The translations under genes were made by a program, and so were the position numbers. DNA of 64,000 bases from Gnetum montanum (taxonomy: Eukaryota > Streptophyta > Gnetopsida > Gnetales > Gnetaceae). The first letter of the stretch is position 1, and each line of letters opens with the position of its first letter. The stretch lies in NCBI GenBank assembly GCA_015680685.1, contig MNCI01024031.1, positions 1-64,000 of the forward strand, read 5' to 3'. A model generated the notes under the pieces. That model made no database searches. It had not been told where the DNA came from and saw nothing but the letters and a program-made list of their open reading frames with translations. Below, piece by piece: positions 33,524-45,309 of the stretch.

Positions 33524-34460
33524 ATTCCTTAACAATTCTAGGGTCGTAGCATGAAAAAATGCATGGTATAACATTCACTGTATGCCATGTACCTGGGGAA
33601 TGAGGTGTCACCAAAACGGGAAGGCTGCTAGTGGCAATGAGGTTCTGGATCTAGCTGAGCATGGTCAGTACATTGAGTCTGCTGTCATGGGTTGTGCCTG
33701 AGCCAGCACAACACCTCCATTGTGCTGCGATGTCATGGTGTTGGTGCAGGTGCAGGTGCAGGTGAGGCGGCAACATTGAGAGGACAGTGGCTATGCATCA
33801 CCACTTGGAGCTTCTCAAACAGAAGCATCGATAGAATTTGGTTGGTCTGCCAAGCGAGGCAAATTTTATTGATGCACTTCTGCGTCAGAGGCTGCAGGAT
33901 CCCTGCACTTACACCATGCACTGTTTCAAGTGCATTCTGTTGAACCTGTAGGGTGCGATGGACTTATCCACGGAGACAGTTTAGGTGAAAGCCATGGCAT
34001 TGGTGACGATGGAGTGGCTAAGGTGTTGCGCGTGGTTTCCATCTACGTGCTGCGAGCGAGTGAATAACAGGCAGGAAGGCTCTGACTGGCATGGAGAGGA
34101 AGGGCACCAGCTGTTCCTGCTTGTTGTCTTTCCCTTCGTCCGTGGCATCTAGTCGGTGGCGAGTACCTGTTCACGCTCAGTCCCGGTTTGTTTGCTGCCA
34201 TTCTAAACATTCAGAGCAATGGTAGCTACGGTCACGACGATGGCAGAGGAGGATACAATGATCATGGTGGCTACGATGGAAGAGATATTTCTTTCAACAT
34301 GGGAAAGACGCGCGGTATGGGAGGTGGACCTGTTTTTGTTCCGGAGGTAACAATGTGCCGATGTGGGTATTTTATTTGATCTCCCTTCCGCTGATTCTGG
34401 GCATGGTTGTCGTCACTGAGAAATACTTTACTGGCCAGATGTTCTCGTCATGTTTTCTTC
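33524..34460. other. GC-richer block of unknown origin
   Basis: Roughly 940 bp visibly richer in G and C than its surroundings, with no LTR, gag or pol signature. It holds a short (GGTGCA)n run near 33746-33766. One plus-strand ORF (34188-34379) has a glycine-rich segment GRGGYNDHGGYDGRD that ends close to a donor-like GAG|GTAACA at about 34344. A minus-strand ORF at 33921-33733 ends in an AP repeat from that hexamer run. It could be a captured or decayed host gene fragment; I do not recognise it. Confidence 0.35.
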
Positions 34461-34959
34461 ACTGTTGGTTACGCCTGGTTTTGCTTCCTCTTCGTTTGGC
34501 TGATATTTGGACATGATTCCACACAACAAATTTCCATACAACACACAAAAATATTAATAGAGTTGCTACATAAATAGATCGGGAAGACGCTTTTTTAGAT
34601 ATTATTATGACTTAATTCTTGCTGCAGCTATTGGTAATGTCATTTTAAATGAAGTAAGATGGGGATTTATAGAACAACGGCTACAAGTATGGACGATTAT
34701 TGGTTGTTTGTGGTCATATATATATATAATAAAATTAAAATATGTGTAATATAGATATGGTGTATGAAGAGAGAGAATTCATAAGGTTGGTAATTTATTG
34801 TCCTATGTGAATGAGACATTTGGCAAATACAACATTTATGTGCATTGAATACTTGTCAATTTTTACTATCATAGTGGTTGTAACTTCCCTTAATTGCAAT
34901 TGAGTTTTAATTATGTTGTAACCACCAAATGGGACACTTAGGCAACTATACCTATTTTT
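34461..34959. other. No feature recognised
   Basis: AT-rich, with a (TA)n run near 34718. Part may belong to the U3 of the LTR that follows, but I could not align it. Confidence 0.4.
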
Positions 34960-36176
34960 TCTATAGTAGTTACAACTAACCCCCATAACATTTGTAACTA
35001 CCCTTAACTTCTCATAATGATTGTAACTACTCTGTATAAAAAGGCTTCAAGGATAGAATTCTAAAGGGGTGGGAAATCAAAAAGAAGATATTGAAGCTTG
35101 TAAGATGGCTTGCTAAAGACATCAATTTAGCTACTTTATTTTAATCTTATGAGTTCATTTCTTTCCATTTTGTTTTAGTTTCTTAGCTAATAGTTTAGAT
35201 AGTATCATGCTTGGCATTTAATTTTGGGATTTTTTCTAGGTTGCTTTTATAGCTCTGTTTTTGCGCAATATTAGACTTTTATTAAGGTTTACCAAAAAAG
35301 AGCTTATGTTGTTGAAAAGCCGCTAGAGCAATTTAATAGTAATGTCTTAACAAAATTGCCTATTTTGAGCATAGATAATGTAGGAAAATATTTGTTATTT
35401 TGAGACAATTGAAATAGCTTTAATATTTTAAAGTGTATTGCCTTCATATTTCAATCCTAAAATTGTCAACTTTTTCTAAAGGTTTTGTTAAATGCAATTC
35501 TTGATAACTATTAACTACTTAAAATAGAAGCTCATACTTTGTCATTTACACAGCATTTTTGATAGTGTAATAAGATTGCCTTTTATGAAATTTCTTGTTG
35601 AGCTCAGAGGATTTGAATAATTCGTAGTTAGATTGAATTGAAATAGCTTTATTGTGAAGTGTTTCCTCGTGTTAATTTACCTTGCTTAAATATTTGAGGT
35701 TTCACACAAATTGGGTTTCTTTTTTTTTTTTCTCTCTCTCTCTAAGTCCGAATCTCACTCTATTTCTAATTTTCTTGTGAAAATTTCTCTCTAGGGGAAA
35801 TTAGGAGTAGATTGGTAGAATTATGCTTAAACATTGTTGCAAAATTTTATTTGTTACAAGTAACATACTATAGGGACTATATAGACTAAGTGACTTGACA
35901 AAATAGGAACCTGCAACAACTCACAGTATTTGACAAAGTTAGTCGAATTTCTTCTATGATAGTCAATTGCAATTTCATACACAACAACAAACACATATTC
36001 ACATTTAATTCATTTCATAACCACTGAGTCTATTTGGAGGTATTTGGACCTTGGTATTGCTAGAGACTAGTAAGCACCTAAACCCTGTTTGAAGAATACC
36101 TTCACATCTTGTGATCCCCAAGGTCGCAAGATCTAGAGGCCACCAACATTGGCAATCCAATCCCAAATGGTCAACA
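34960..36176 (+). repeat. LTR of the element E type, plus orientation, 5' end undefined
   Basis: The plus strand matches the reverse complement of the R/U5 part of E's LTRs: TATA box at 35035-35042, the segment around 35100-35230 (ATCAATTTAGCTACTTTATT, ATAGTATCATGCTTGGCATT), and the terminal stretch with TTGGCAATCC and an end TCAACA at 36176. A poly-T plus (CT)n run lies at 35719-35743. Most of U3, including the antisense ORF region, is missing or unalignable. No primer site follows, so this may be a truncated or solo LTR next to C rather than C's own. Confidence 0.7.
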
Positions 36177-36239
36177 ACAAGGTCAAACCACAGCTATTAA
36201 AACACGAAGCTTGCATCCTAGGGTGCATGGAGGAAGTTA

Positions 36240-37000
36240 AAGTCAACAAAAATAAGAAGTTAACAACCAATGACAAGGACTTCCTCAATGTTATGAAATA
36301 GGTTAAGCAATGACTAAAACAAAATAATACTTCCCTTAGCCTATATGACCTTGTAATGACTTCTGCTACATGTTGCAAAGCATTAGTGAAAATTTTGACT
36401 TTAATTCTTGTTAGCAAGGACATCCTACTAGTGGAGAGTTCATTTACACTATGATGGTACCACCTTCACCGAAGGAAGAAACAAAGTCAACGACACTAAT
36501 GTTTCGTAACAACAAAGTTAAAACTAATCCCCAAGATGACGAAACAACTAAGGTTCCTCTTTATAACAATAAGGATGGGGCAATACATGGTACATAGGAT
36601 GCTTATTGATGATTGAGCAACCACTAATGTCATACCCTATACCATTGTTGAACATTTGGGCCTAACAAAACATATGCAACATTTTTCAACTTTTGCTCTC
36701 AAGTCCTTTAATGGATATTGGGTTGTAGTTAAAGGTTCAATCTCTTTGGACTTTGTAGTGGGGGAAGAAGTCCCTACAACAACCAACTTCTTAATGATGA
36801 AAGAGATACTAGGATTCAACCTCATCCTAGGGAGGCATTGGGTAGCTCAGTTACGATATGTTTCATCATCCATCCACCAAGAAATTCACCTACCTTATGA
36901 GGGAGATGAAATAATTATCCATGATGACAATGTAATTCCCTTGGTAGTCAACAATATTGACATAGAACAAGGGTCTAAGGTGGAGTTTTAGGAAGAAACT
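36240..37000 (+). pseudogene. pol: Element C: end of gag linker and protease
   Basis: Tat/Ogre-type element C begins here. A frame near 36290-36400 reads NNTSLSLYDLVM and CCKALVKIL, the segment that precedes the protease in this group. Protease follows: MLIDD-stop-ATTNVIPYTI at about 36600 (active site D-S/G lost to DD and a stop), then HLGLTKHMQHF, and in the open piece 36656-36991 FNGYWVVVKGSISL, FNLILGRHWVAQL and SSIHQEIHLPYEGDEI, matching the Tat motif LLLGRPWI...STLHQ...KF. A gag body is missing between 36176 and 36240. Confidence 0.72.
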
Positions 37001-37498
37001 CCTATTGTCAATGACAAAGTCCAAAAGCTCATTAGAGTGGAAGAGGCTCAAATAGAAAACAATGGAACCATGTATACATGATGGAAAGAGATCCCCTTCA
37101 ACGTGATTGGTGAAGAAAATAGATAATACAAAACTATGCAACATAGACCCTATGCCATTTCTAATCTTTTCAAGATTAGGAAACACTTACATAGTTGAAA
37201 TAGGTTTTCTATTTGCTTGCCCCTGTTCACATAACCATGTAGCCTTCTTTGTTGCTTTTCTAGCCTAGATTAAACATTGTTTACATTTACTATTTTGTGT
37301 TGCTTTATTTTACCTTGTTTTGACTTTACTTTGCATGTAGCCTAAAGTTTATTCCTATTTACAATTTACCTTTCTATGCCTTGTCTATTTTAAAACATAA
37401 AACATAAAAATACCATGAAAACTTTAAAACTTGAAAAATTTATAAAAATTTTAAAACATAAAACTTATAAAATTTCTTCTTTTTAACACGTGACCCAC

Positions 37499-37815
37499 CA
37501 TGGCCTAAAACTGGCAAAACATCATGACTTGCCATGACCTAAAACTAGAAAAACACCATGATGTGCCATTATCTAAAACTAGCAAAAACATCATGGCTTG
37601 CCATGGCCTAAAATTTCCGAAAACATCGTGTCCCATCGTGGCCTAAAATTAGCAAAAATGTTGTAGCCCACCATGGCCTAAAACTAACAAAACATCATAG
37701 GACTTTTATGGCCTAAAATTGGCAAAACATCATGGCCTGTCATGGCCCGCGATGGCCTAAAATTGGCAAAATGTGTGGCCTACCATGGCCTAAAACTGGC
37801 AATGTTTTCACAACC
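37499..37815 (+). repeat. ~35 bp degenerate minisatellite
   Basis: About nine units built on CATGGCCTAAAACTGGCAAA, length 34-36 bp, one unit slightly longer. Units differ from one another at many positions. Confidence 0.82.
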
Positions 37816-39729
37816 TGTTTGTAGCCATTATGCCTTAGTTTACCCTTTTGTTGGCCTAATTAATTTGCATTTACGTTACTAAATTTTACCATTAAAACCA
37901 CATGATTTAACCAATGTAGCCCAACATAGCCTCATAACATAAACAAAATGTGCAATGCATAAGGTGCATGAAACTAAAAATGCTAGACCATGAAAACAAA
38001 ATTAAAATTTTAAAATAAACCATATCTTAATAAACAATGGCTAAGACTACCCACAATAGCCAATAACATCATCAACAAATAAAAATAATCAAATACATGG
38101 TCCAATTGATGGAAATAATGTGCAATTGGAGGGGCTTGAGAAGCATTTCTAACATAATCACCACTAGGGCCACTGTTGTCACCTGGTGCTTGTACCACAA
38201 TAACATAATTTTCATCAGTAATCAACACAATAAGAAACCAAATTACAAATTAAACTAAAATAAAACATGGCCACAAAAATACCAGAAATAGACCAACACT
38301 GCCCATACAACCTAGAAGGTTTGTGGTTACAACAGTCAAGACTACAGTTGTATGGGGTAGTTAACATTAACAAAAAATGACAATTTTGCACTAAAAATTT
38401 CTTTCTATATCTAAGCACTATGTAAACACAAAAATTTAACAAAATTCAATGTCAACATTGTATTTTTAGGCTTAGGAAAAATTTACACAATAGTCAAGAA
38501 CCATAAAAAACTTTTACAAAATTTCAAAAAAAAGAAAAAGAAAAATAGACTGTAGAAAAATGGCTCTAGTAAATCACTAAGAAAAATATCAAAAAAATTT
38601 TAAAATACCAAAATTAATGTCAAACACTCCCTGAAAACCCCTGGGCATACCCAAGAAGCTAGGATGTTGGCTAAAAATGTTTTTCTAAGTGTTAACAATG
38701 CCTAGTATTAGAGGGGTAAAATAGTGAAAAAACCAAAAACCCATAAGTTAGAAAATAGTGGTTCAACCACTATTTTGACCATTAAACAACACACAATAAC
38801 CTTGTGACCTCAAAAACAAAAATTTCTTTTGCTATTTTTTTAATAAAAAAAATCAAAAAGTTGCACTACTTTTTTGGCTAGGAAGCACTACAATGCATGG
38901 AATGATGAAAAAATAAATTTAAAACTCAGCATAAACAAAATCCTAAAACCAAAACAACATTAAAAACCCATAACCATGACCTAAATCTAGTGTAGGAGTT
39001 TTACATAATGAAATTTCATGCAACCAATAAGCCTACATCAAGAAAAATGCTTAGGTTCTTAGCAAAGAATCCCTAAAAATGGCTAGAAATGGTGTACTTG
39101 GTAGTCATGGTGGATGAACCCTTCACAAGAAAAGGATATGGTAGGGTGGAGAGTCCCTTTGCAGCTACATCCAAAGTTGGGTTATAGACATCCTTGATTA
39201 ACAATGTAAGAAATCTCAAAAATCCTTCTATCTCTTTGTAACTATGTTGTTTCTTGATGTAGGGTGATCAAGCAACACTTAGGATTGGTGGAGTTGAAGC
39301 CAAAATCAAGGTAGAAGAACTCTAGTGATATGTGCTACCTATGAGAAAATAGGTTTTCGGAATGATTGTGGTAAAATTGACATGTAAAAATGAATTTCAC
39401 ACTTATGCACCTATCCAAACCCCTTGCCCAAAACATTCACTCAACTCATAGTGAACTAAGAGTTTGAAGGGGGGAATGTTTGAACCATGCTAGGTTGGTG
39501 AAAAATTCGGAACCAAAAGACCATTTAAATTTGGGTGGGCTATGCCTCCCAAGCAAAACATAAAAAATCCCATTGCAGTGGGATTTAGAACTCATACACA
39601 CATCTACTCTAGGCTTAAGCCCTCAAAAAAGCCTCGAATGGGTTCCAAACCTTAACCACTACCACAACTAGCCTTCTAATGACCCTATCACAACATGTTA
39701 AAAACTAAAAATCCCATGCTAGATTTGAA

Positions 39730-41640
39730 ACTAAATGTCAAAATTATAAGATACCAAGCCTCAAAGGAGACAAAAAACTCATAATAGGACATGCTATTTT
39801 GAGTAATCACACTAGCCAACATTGCTCCAAGGGGATGGAACTTTCCACCACCAATCAAACCTTAAATTGACTTTGGAATGATCATACAAAGCCTAAAATC
39901 CTAGCAAGAGCCTCTGATAGCTCTGAAACTTGGTTAAACCAAGTAAAAGATGTTAAAATCATAAATTTTTAATGAACTATGCTAGGAGACACTAGGGCCA
40001 TGTTAGCTAATGTAGCCCTAGTGTAGCTTGATCAAGTTTGACCACCAAATGCTAAAAATAACCTTCAAACTGACATATCCTAGCCCTCAAACCTTTTCGA
40101 AGTCTCCAATAACCTAACACACCAAAGATAAAGCATAAAGCAAGTAAAAACCCATTCCAACCTTTGAACCATGTTGAGGAGGCTTGGGACTATGTTGGCC
40201 AGTGTCGTCCCAGTGTGGTTCCTTCATGAAAATTCAAAAATAAGCCATAAACAAGCCAAATAGACCTCTTGATGTACCATACCAAGCCCCAAACCCCATC
40301 CAAAACTTCTAGAAGCTCCAAACTTCCTAGAATCCACCAAAAGATACTAAAGATCATTTTTAGGTCAACCACACTGGGGGGCATCTCAAATATGCTAGCC
40401 AATGTAGTTGGTAGGGGTTTGACCATAAAATATCTTGAAAAACCTTTGAAGTATCACATCATAACCTTTACACTTTTCTAGAGCCTTCGATAACCTTGGC
40501 ATGCTAAATGATAAGATGAAACAAGTTGAATTTCATCTCAACCCACCTAGCCATGTTGGGAAAGCCCCCATCCATGCTAGCCAGTGTGGGTCCAACATGG
40601 ATGCTTTGTAAAAAAATTAATGAAAAGTCATAAATATGTCAAATCAACCTCAAAAGTTACCTTCCTAATCCTAGAACCTTGCCAGAGCATCCAACGACCA
40701 CCAAACCCTATAAACTAGATGAAAAATAGCCCAAAATCAACATACTCCCATCCATGATGGGACTATGCTAGCCAATGTATTATAGGGGGGATGGTCACAT
40801 TGATGCTTAAAGAACCTTCTAAAATGATAATTCTAAGACTAGAACTTGGCCACAAGCACTAGTAATCCTAGGAACCCAAGAGCTTGATGGATTCATTATG
40901 AAAACTTACTAAAAGCCAAAATCCAAGTGCAATAATGCTAAGGAGGGTTAGATCCATACTAGCTAGTGTGGTTCCAGCATGGTTAAGTTTCCAGACTAGT
41001 TTTGCTAGCACCACAACACCTCAAATGACCTATAACTTGTACTTGGGAAGCTTGGAACCCTGAGACCTTGAAACCAACTATAATTTGGCTTCATTTTAAC
41101 CATGCAAATGCTAAGTTCTACCCATCCATACTAGGGCCACCCCAACTATGCTAGCCATCATAACTCTTTAGGGTAATGTCCCAAAACCACTTTTGGTAGC
41201 ATATTTTGACTTCCAAATGATCAATTCACAACCTTAATGCCCCTACATTACCTTAGGAACCTAAAAGAAGATAAAATTTGACCTTAAGATGCCACAAATT
41301 CATTTCTCTCATAAAACCATGTTGGGGCCATGCTAGCTAGCATACTCCTAGCATGGGTAGTATTTTTAGATAGCATTTGTGACCTCTAAAGGCTCAAATC
41401 AACATCAAAATTAATAAATCTTCATTCCTAGTCCACTACACTACCAATACAGACCATCAAAACCTTGATACTATCCATAATAAATCTATAAACTCACATT
41501 TTGACAGTAACCATGCTGGAGCCTACCCCATCCATGCTACCCAGTGTGGGTCTAGCATGGGTTCAGCATGGATGCAAGAGAGGACTTTATTTTTGCCATC
41601 AAATTACCTTAAAATGACCTCCCTAGATGTGTAAATGCTT
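39730..41640 (+). repeat. ~192 bp tandem array, ten or more diverged units
   Basis: The landmark ATGCTAGCCAGTGTGGG (or a close variant) recurs at 39809, 40000, 40192, 40392, 40574, 40765, 40956, 41148, 41330 and 41534. The spacings are 191, 192, 200, 182, 191, 191, 192, 182 and 204, mean about 192. Other parts recur in step: a segment like CTAGAACCTTGCCAGAG-CATCCAA about 110-120 bases later, and CATCCATG just before each landmark. Units are old and diverged. It lies inside the spacer of element C and resembles satellite DNA by unit length. Confidence 0.85.
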
Positions 41641-42649
41641 CCATCGACCTTGTAGCCTCCCACCATGATCACTAAGGCCTAAAACTAGCAAAATCTAACC
41701 TTGATTAATTAATATTGACCATGCTTTACCCCATGTTTTCAATATTGGCTAGTTTGTCCTTGTCTCATCATGTTTTGGCTTGATTTAACCTTGGTATGCA
41801 ATGTTGACCATCGTGGCCCTATCCTTTGATGTCATTTGGCTTCATTTTTGTCATTTTGGCATCATTTGGCCATAATTTCACCAAATGTTTTATTCTTTGG
41901 AATCATTTGACTTAGTTGACTTAGTTTGATGTCAATTAACATCATTGGATATCACTATGACTTTTTTTGACCATCTAGAACATCATTTGATGGGGTTCAA
42001 TTATCATTTGATCATCATGTGACCCCATTTGGCCTCGATTCCATGTTTGTTGGCCTTTAGCTTACCTTACCTACCTTAGATCCCCTCATATGGCCTTAAT
42101 TAACCTTGTTTTGACCTTAAACAACATCATTAATGGAGTTTGAGTGTCCTTCCATCTTCATTTGGCTTCATTCTACCATCATTTGGCATTAGTTTAACCT
42201 TATCTAGCCTTTGTTACACCCTATTTTTTTAACCTCCCTCTTATAACCTTTAGTGACCTTGTTTGAACCTTGTTTAGCCATTGATGTAACATGTTTTGGT
42301 GTATCCTAGCATTATTACTAAAGTATTTTACATTATTTTGGCATGATTTACTCAATTTATCATACAAGTGTCACTTAATGTGCTTATGGTTGATATGCAA
42401 GATTTAAGTATGGATACTTGAAGGTAAATTAGTTTACCTTTGTGCCTAAGTAGACCTCATGATGATGTTTAGTGATTCATTGACCTCAATGACTTAGATC
42501 TTGAGCTTGAGAACCTTGTCAACCAAATAGCCTTGATAGAGAAACCTTTTAAGTGGTCTGAAAACCTAGTCAAAACCCTTGACCTTGAGGTTAGCAACAT
42601 TACTAAAGACTCTCTAGTTAAGTTTCCTATCACGACACATAGTGTTAAG

Positions 42650-43625
42650 GGGAAAACACCAAAACTTAGTTCCTAACTAGCACCTCAATAGGCTCAAGAC
42701 ATCACCAAGGTCCTCCAAGACAACATTAAGGTCTTTTCCTAGTCATATGAAGATATGCTAGGTCTTAACCCATGCCCAGTGTAACATAACATCATACTCG
42801 ATCCTAGTATCAAGCCAATTAAGCAAAAAAGTTCCTATAATTAGACCAAATTTAGCCCTAGTAGTTTACGATGAAATCACTATTCTATATCAAGTCACTT
42901 TTGTTAGAGTTGTCGATTACATGGAATGGGTGTCCAACATAGTGATAATCCCTAAGAAAAATGGGAGTATACATATTTGTATTAATTTATGAGACCTAAA
43001 TAAGGAAACTATTAAGGATAATTTCCTTTTGCATAGTATTAATCAATTGATTTATACTATAGTTGGATATGTCTTGTTATCCTTCATGAATGGGTTTTTA
43101 GGATACAATCAAGTTAGGATCACCCTAAAGCATCAACTTTGTACAACCTTCCTGATGTCTTGGGGAACCTTTTGCTACACCATGATGCCCTTTGGTATAA
43201 AGAATGTAGGCATGAACTATCAATAAGCCATGACATATATCTTTAGTGATTACATACTAGGATTGCTTAATGACTACATGGATGATATAGTCGTTAACTC
43301 CAAAATGGCCAATGACCATGCACATGACCTTGACCTTGTGTTGAAACGATATCTTAAATATGAGCTTAGGATTAATCCCAAGAAGTATGTATTTGGTGTC
43401 AAAACTGATAATATGCCTTGCTTTATAGTATCCAAAGTAGGAATACGTGTCAATCCTGATAAGGTTAAGATCATATCCAACTTGGCAACACCAACTAATC
43501 TTAAGAAGCTTCTAGGATTACAAGGTAGATTACAATTTATTCATGGGTTCATCACTAGCCTTATAGATAAGTTACAAACCATGAAACACTTGCTTAAGAA
43601 AGTAGTTTGCTATGAATGGATGACT
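42650..43625 (+). pseudogene. pol: Element C reverse transcriptase
   Basis: Starts with the Tat lead-in SYEDMLGLNPCPV near 42740 and DPSIKPIKQK. RT proper follows: INQLIYTIVGYVLLSFMNGF, GYNQVRI, WGTFCYTMMPFGIKN, then the intact active site LNDYMDDIVVNSK at 43266-43304. After it come LRINPKKYVFGVK, KVGIRVNPDKVKII and LQGRLQFIHGFI. Two good ORFs (43029-43226, 43230-43628) are separated by one stop. Upstream is more degenerate. Confidence 0.88.
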
Positions 43626-43639
43626 TAATGCCAAGAAGC

Positions 43640-44130
43640 CTTTGAAAACCTTAAGCAAGAGTTGGCACAAATATCCATGGTTTATCCACTGCAAAAGGAT
43701 AAACCTTTTTAGATCTACCTTGGTATCTTTGACATGTCCATTACCTCTCTACTTTGTTAGAAATGGGATGATGGAGTAGAGTTGCCTATATACTATCTAA
43801 GTCATGCATTTATTTCCTATGAGACCCAATACACCGAAGTGGAGAAGTATTGTCTGGCCCTAGTCTTCTCATTAAAGAAGTGGAGACACTACCTCTTTAG
43901 GGGTCAAGTCAATGTCATTTGCAAGGACAACATACTTAGATTCATAACAATCAATATATATGAGAGTAGCCATATAGCCTATTGGAATGCCATAACAACC
44001 AAGTTTGACCTCTATTATATCTCCCAAGCTTCAACAAAACGTCAAGCTATAGCCACACAACTTACCATTTCCCTGGTAAAAAACCATAGAGCCTTTGACC
44101 TTGAATTCCTAGATGAACATGTCAACATTG
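43640..44130 (+). pseudogene. pol: Element C ordinary RNase H
   Basis: Reads PIYYLSHAFISYETQYTEVEKYCLAL, VFSLKKWRHYLF and, further on, DLYYISQASTKRQAIATQL, the normal RNase H motifs of Tat elements, directly after RT. It is open from 43782 onward. The first motif (cDAS) is degraded. Confidence 0.82.
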
Positions 44131-44139
44131 TTAGCAAAG

Positions 44140-44545
44140 TACTTGAGGGCTATGATGCAATTATGCACTTTGACAAAACTTCAACTACCCATGGAGCCAA
44201 TGTTGCTACCTTCATAACATATCCTTTTGATGAAATCCAACTCTTCACCTACCATATTGAATTTCCATGTACTAACAACGTGGAAAAATACAAAGGATTG
44301 ATCAAGGAAATGATGGTGGCACATGACTAAGGAATCAACCACCTAATGATAAAGGATGATTCACAACTTGTGGTTAACCAAGTAACCAAGGTTTATGCAT
44401 TTAAAGCCAAACATTTGTAACCTTATTGTGACCTAGGTATGAAACTAATGCAACAATTTACAGATGTTGGTATCCAACATGTACTCCAAACTAAGAACAT
44501 GTTAGTTTATGCCATTACAACATTAGCTCAGTGTGATGCTTGATG
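44140..44545 (+). pseudogene. pol: Element C archaeal-type RNase H in its usual place
   Basis: After the ordinary RNase H the same frame reads MHFDKTSTTHGANVATFI, FPCTNNVEKYKGLI and, past a stop, INHLMIKDDSQLVVNQV, then MLVYAITTLAQ. These are the aRNH motifs (DG, CTNN-E-Y, GDS, ADALA) in decayed form. The order RT, RNH, aRNH, integrase is the canonical Tat/Ogre order and contrasts with element E. Confidence 0.78.
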
Positions 44546-44631
44546 TGTTTAGCAAGCCTAAACCAAGAACATGTTAGTTGATGCCATTATGACATTAGCT
44601 CCAAGTGTGATGCCTGATGTGTTTAACAAGT
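44493..44631 (+). repeat. ~72 bp tandem duplication at the end of C's aRNH
   Basis: AAGAACATGTTAGTT through GTGTTTAGCAAG occurs twice (44493-44564 and 44565-44631) with a few differences. Confidence 0.8.
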
Positions 44632-44809
44632 TATCTTCCTTGACCATGAATTGTGCTATTCCCATCATGCAAAACATTGAAGGTGACTCTATAGCCTCTA
44701 GCAACATTACTTCTCAAAAGGAGTGGTATGAAGATATCAAGTTTTACTTGATAACAAAGCTTGACTACTTCTTAAAAGGATGTTATACATAAAATATTAA
44801 AACAATATG

Positions 44810-45309
44810 TCATCATAGGTGATAACACACTATGTTGGATGGTCCTATGATGGTGTATGGTTAGTGTGATTGAAAACCAAAGCTTGCATAGTCCTTGATC
44901 AAGTTGATGAAGGTGTATGTAGGGGACATATAGGACCTAAAGCCATGACCTTGAAGATTAGGTGACTAGGCTACTATTGGCCCTATATGGAGAGTGACTA
45001 CCTATAGAAGGTTAAAACTTATAACACTTGTCAATGGCATAACAACCTGATACATGTGCCACCAATTGAGTTACATACTACTTAGGTAAGTTGGCTATTC
45101 CAATGATGAAAACTTGACATTATTGGACCTATAATGCCTAAGTCTTCTACAAGACATAGCTTTATCATCATTGCAATCGAAAACTTCACAAAGTGGATTG
45201 AAGCTAATTCCCTTAAGGAAGATGACATCCCAACAAGTCTATAGATTTATACTTGACATCATAGTGGCTTGTTTTAGCATACCTTTGACCATAGTCATGG
45301 ATAATAGAT
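44810..45309 (+). pseudogene. pol: Element C integrase, N-terminal part
   Basis: Reads CRGHIGPKAMTLKI, LGYYWPYMESD, a cysteine-containing zinc segment (TYNTC), then KLDIIGPI, FIIIAIENFTKWIEAN and the second catalytic site at VMDNR, where element B is inserted. The sequence between MDN and the rest of the core is interrupted after base 45309. Many stops upstream. Confidence 0.78.
45305..45309. repeat. Target-site duplication of element B, left copy (TAGAT)
   Basis: Perfect partner of 55193-55197. Confidence 0.93.

Larger units (their letters stand above)
37001..42440 (+). other. Long spacer of element C between protease and RT
   Basis: About 5.4 kb without a recognisable domain. It holds a ~35 bp minisatellite (37499-37815), a ~192 bp tandem array (39730-41640) and a stretch (41660-42330) with many diverged TTTGGC/CATTTGG motifs. 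Ogre elements carry an intron and variable non-coding DNA in this interval, but a later insertion cannot be excluded because I found no flanking duplication. Confidence 0.45.

Noticed and set aside
33733-33943. Overlapping ORFs with proline-alanine or glycine-alanine runs
   Set aside because: The runs come from a short GGTGCA repeat; no evidence for a protein.
34681-34690. ACAAG at about 34683 as left target copy of the LTR ending at 36176
   Set aside because: ACAAG does follow 36176, but the sequence after the left copy does not look like the LTR start TGTTGG, so the pairing is not supported.
37490-41640. CRISPR-like or regulatory repeat arrays
   Set aside because: Units are contiguous and degenerate with no regular spacers; they are mini- and satellite-type repeats.
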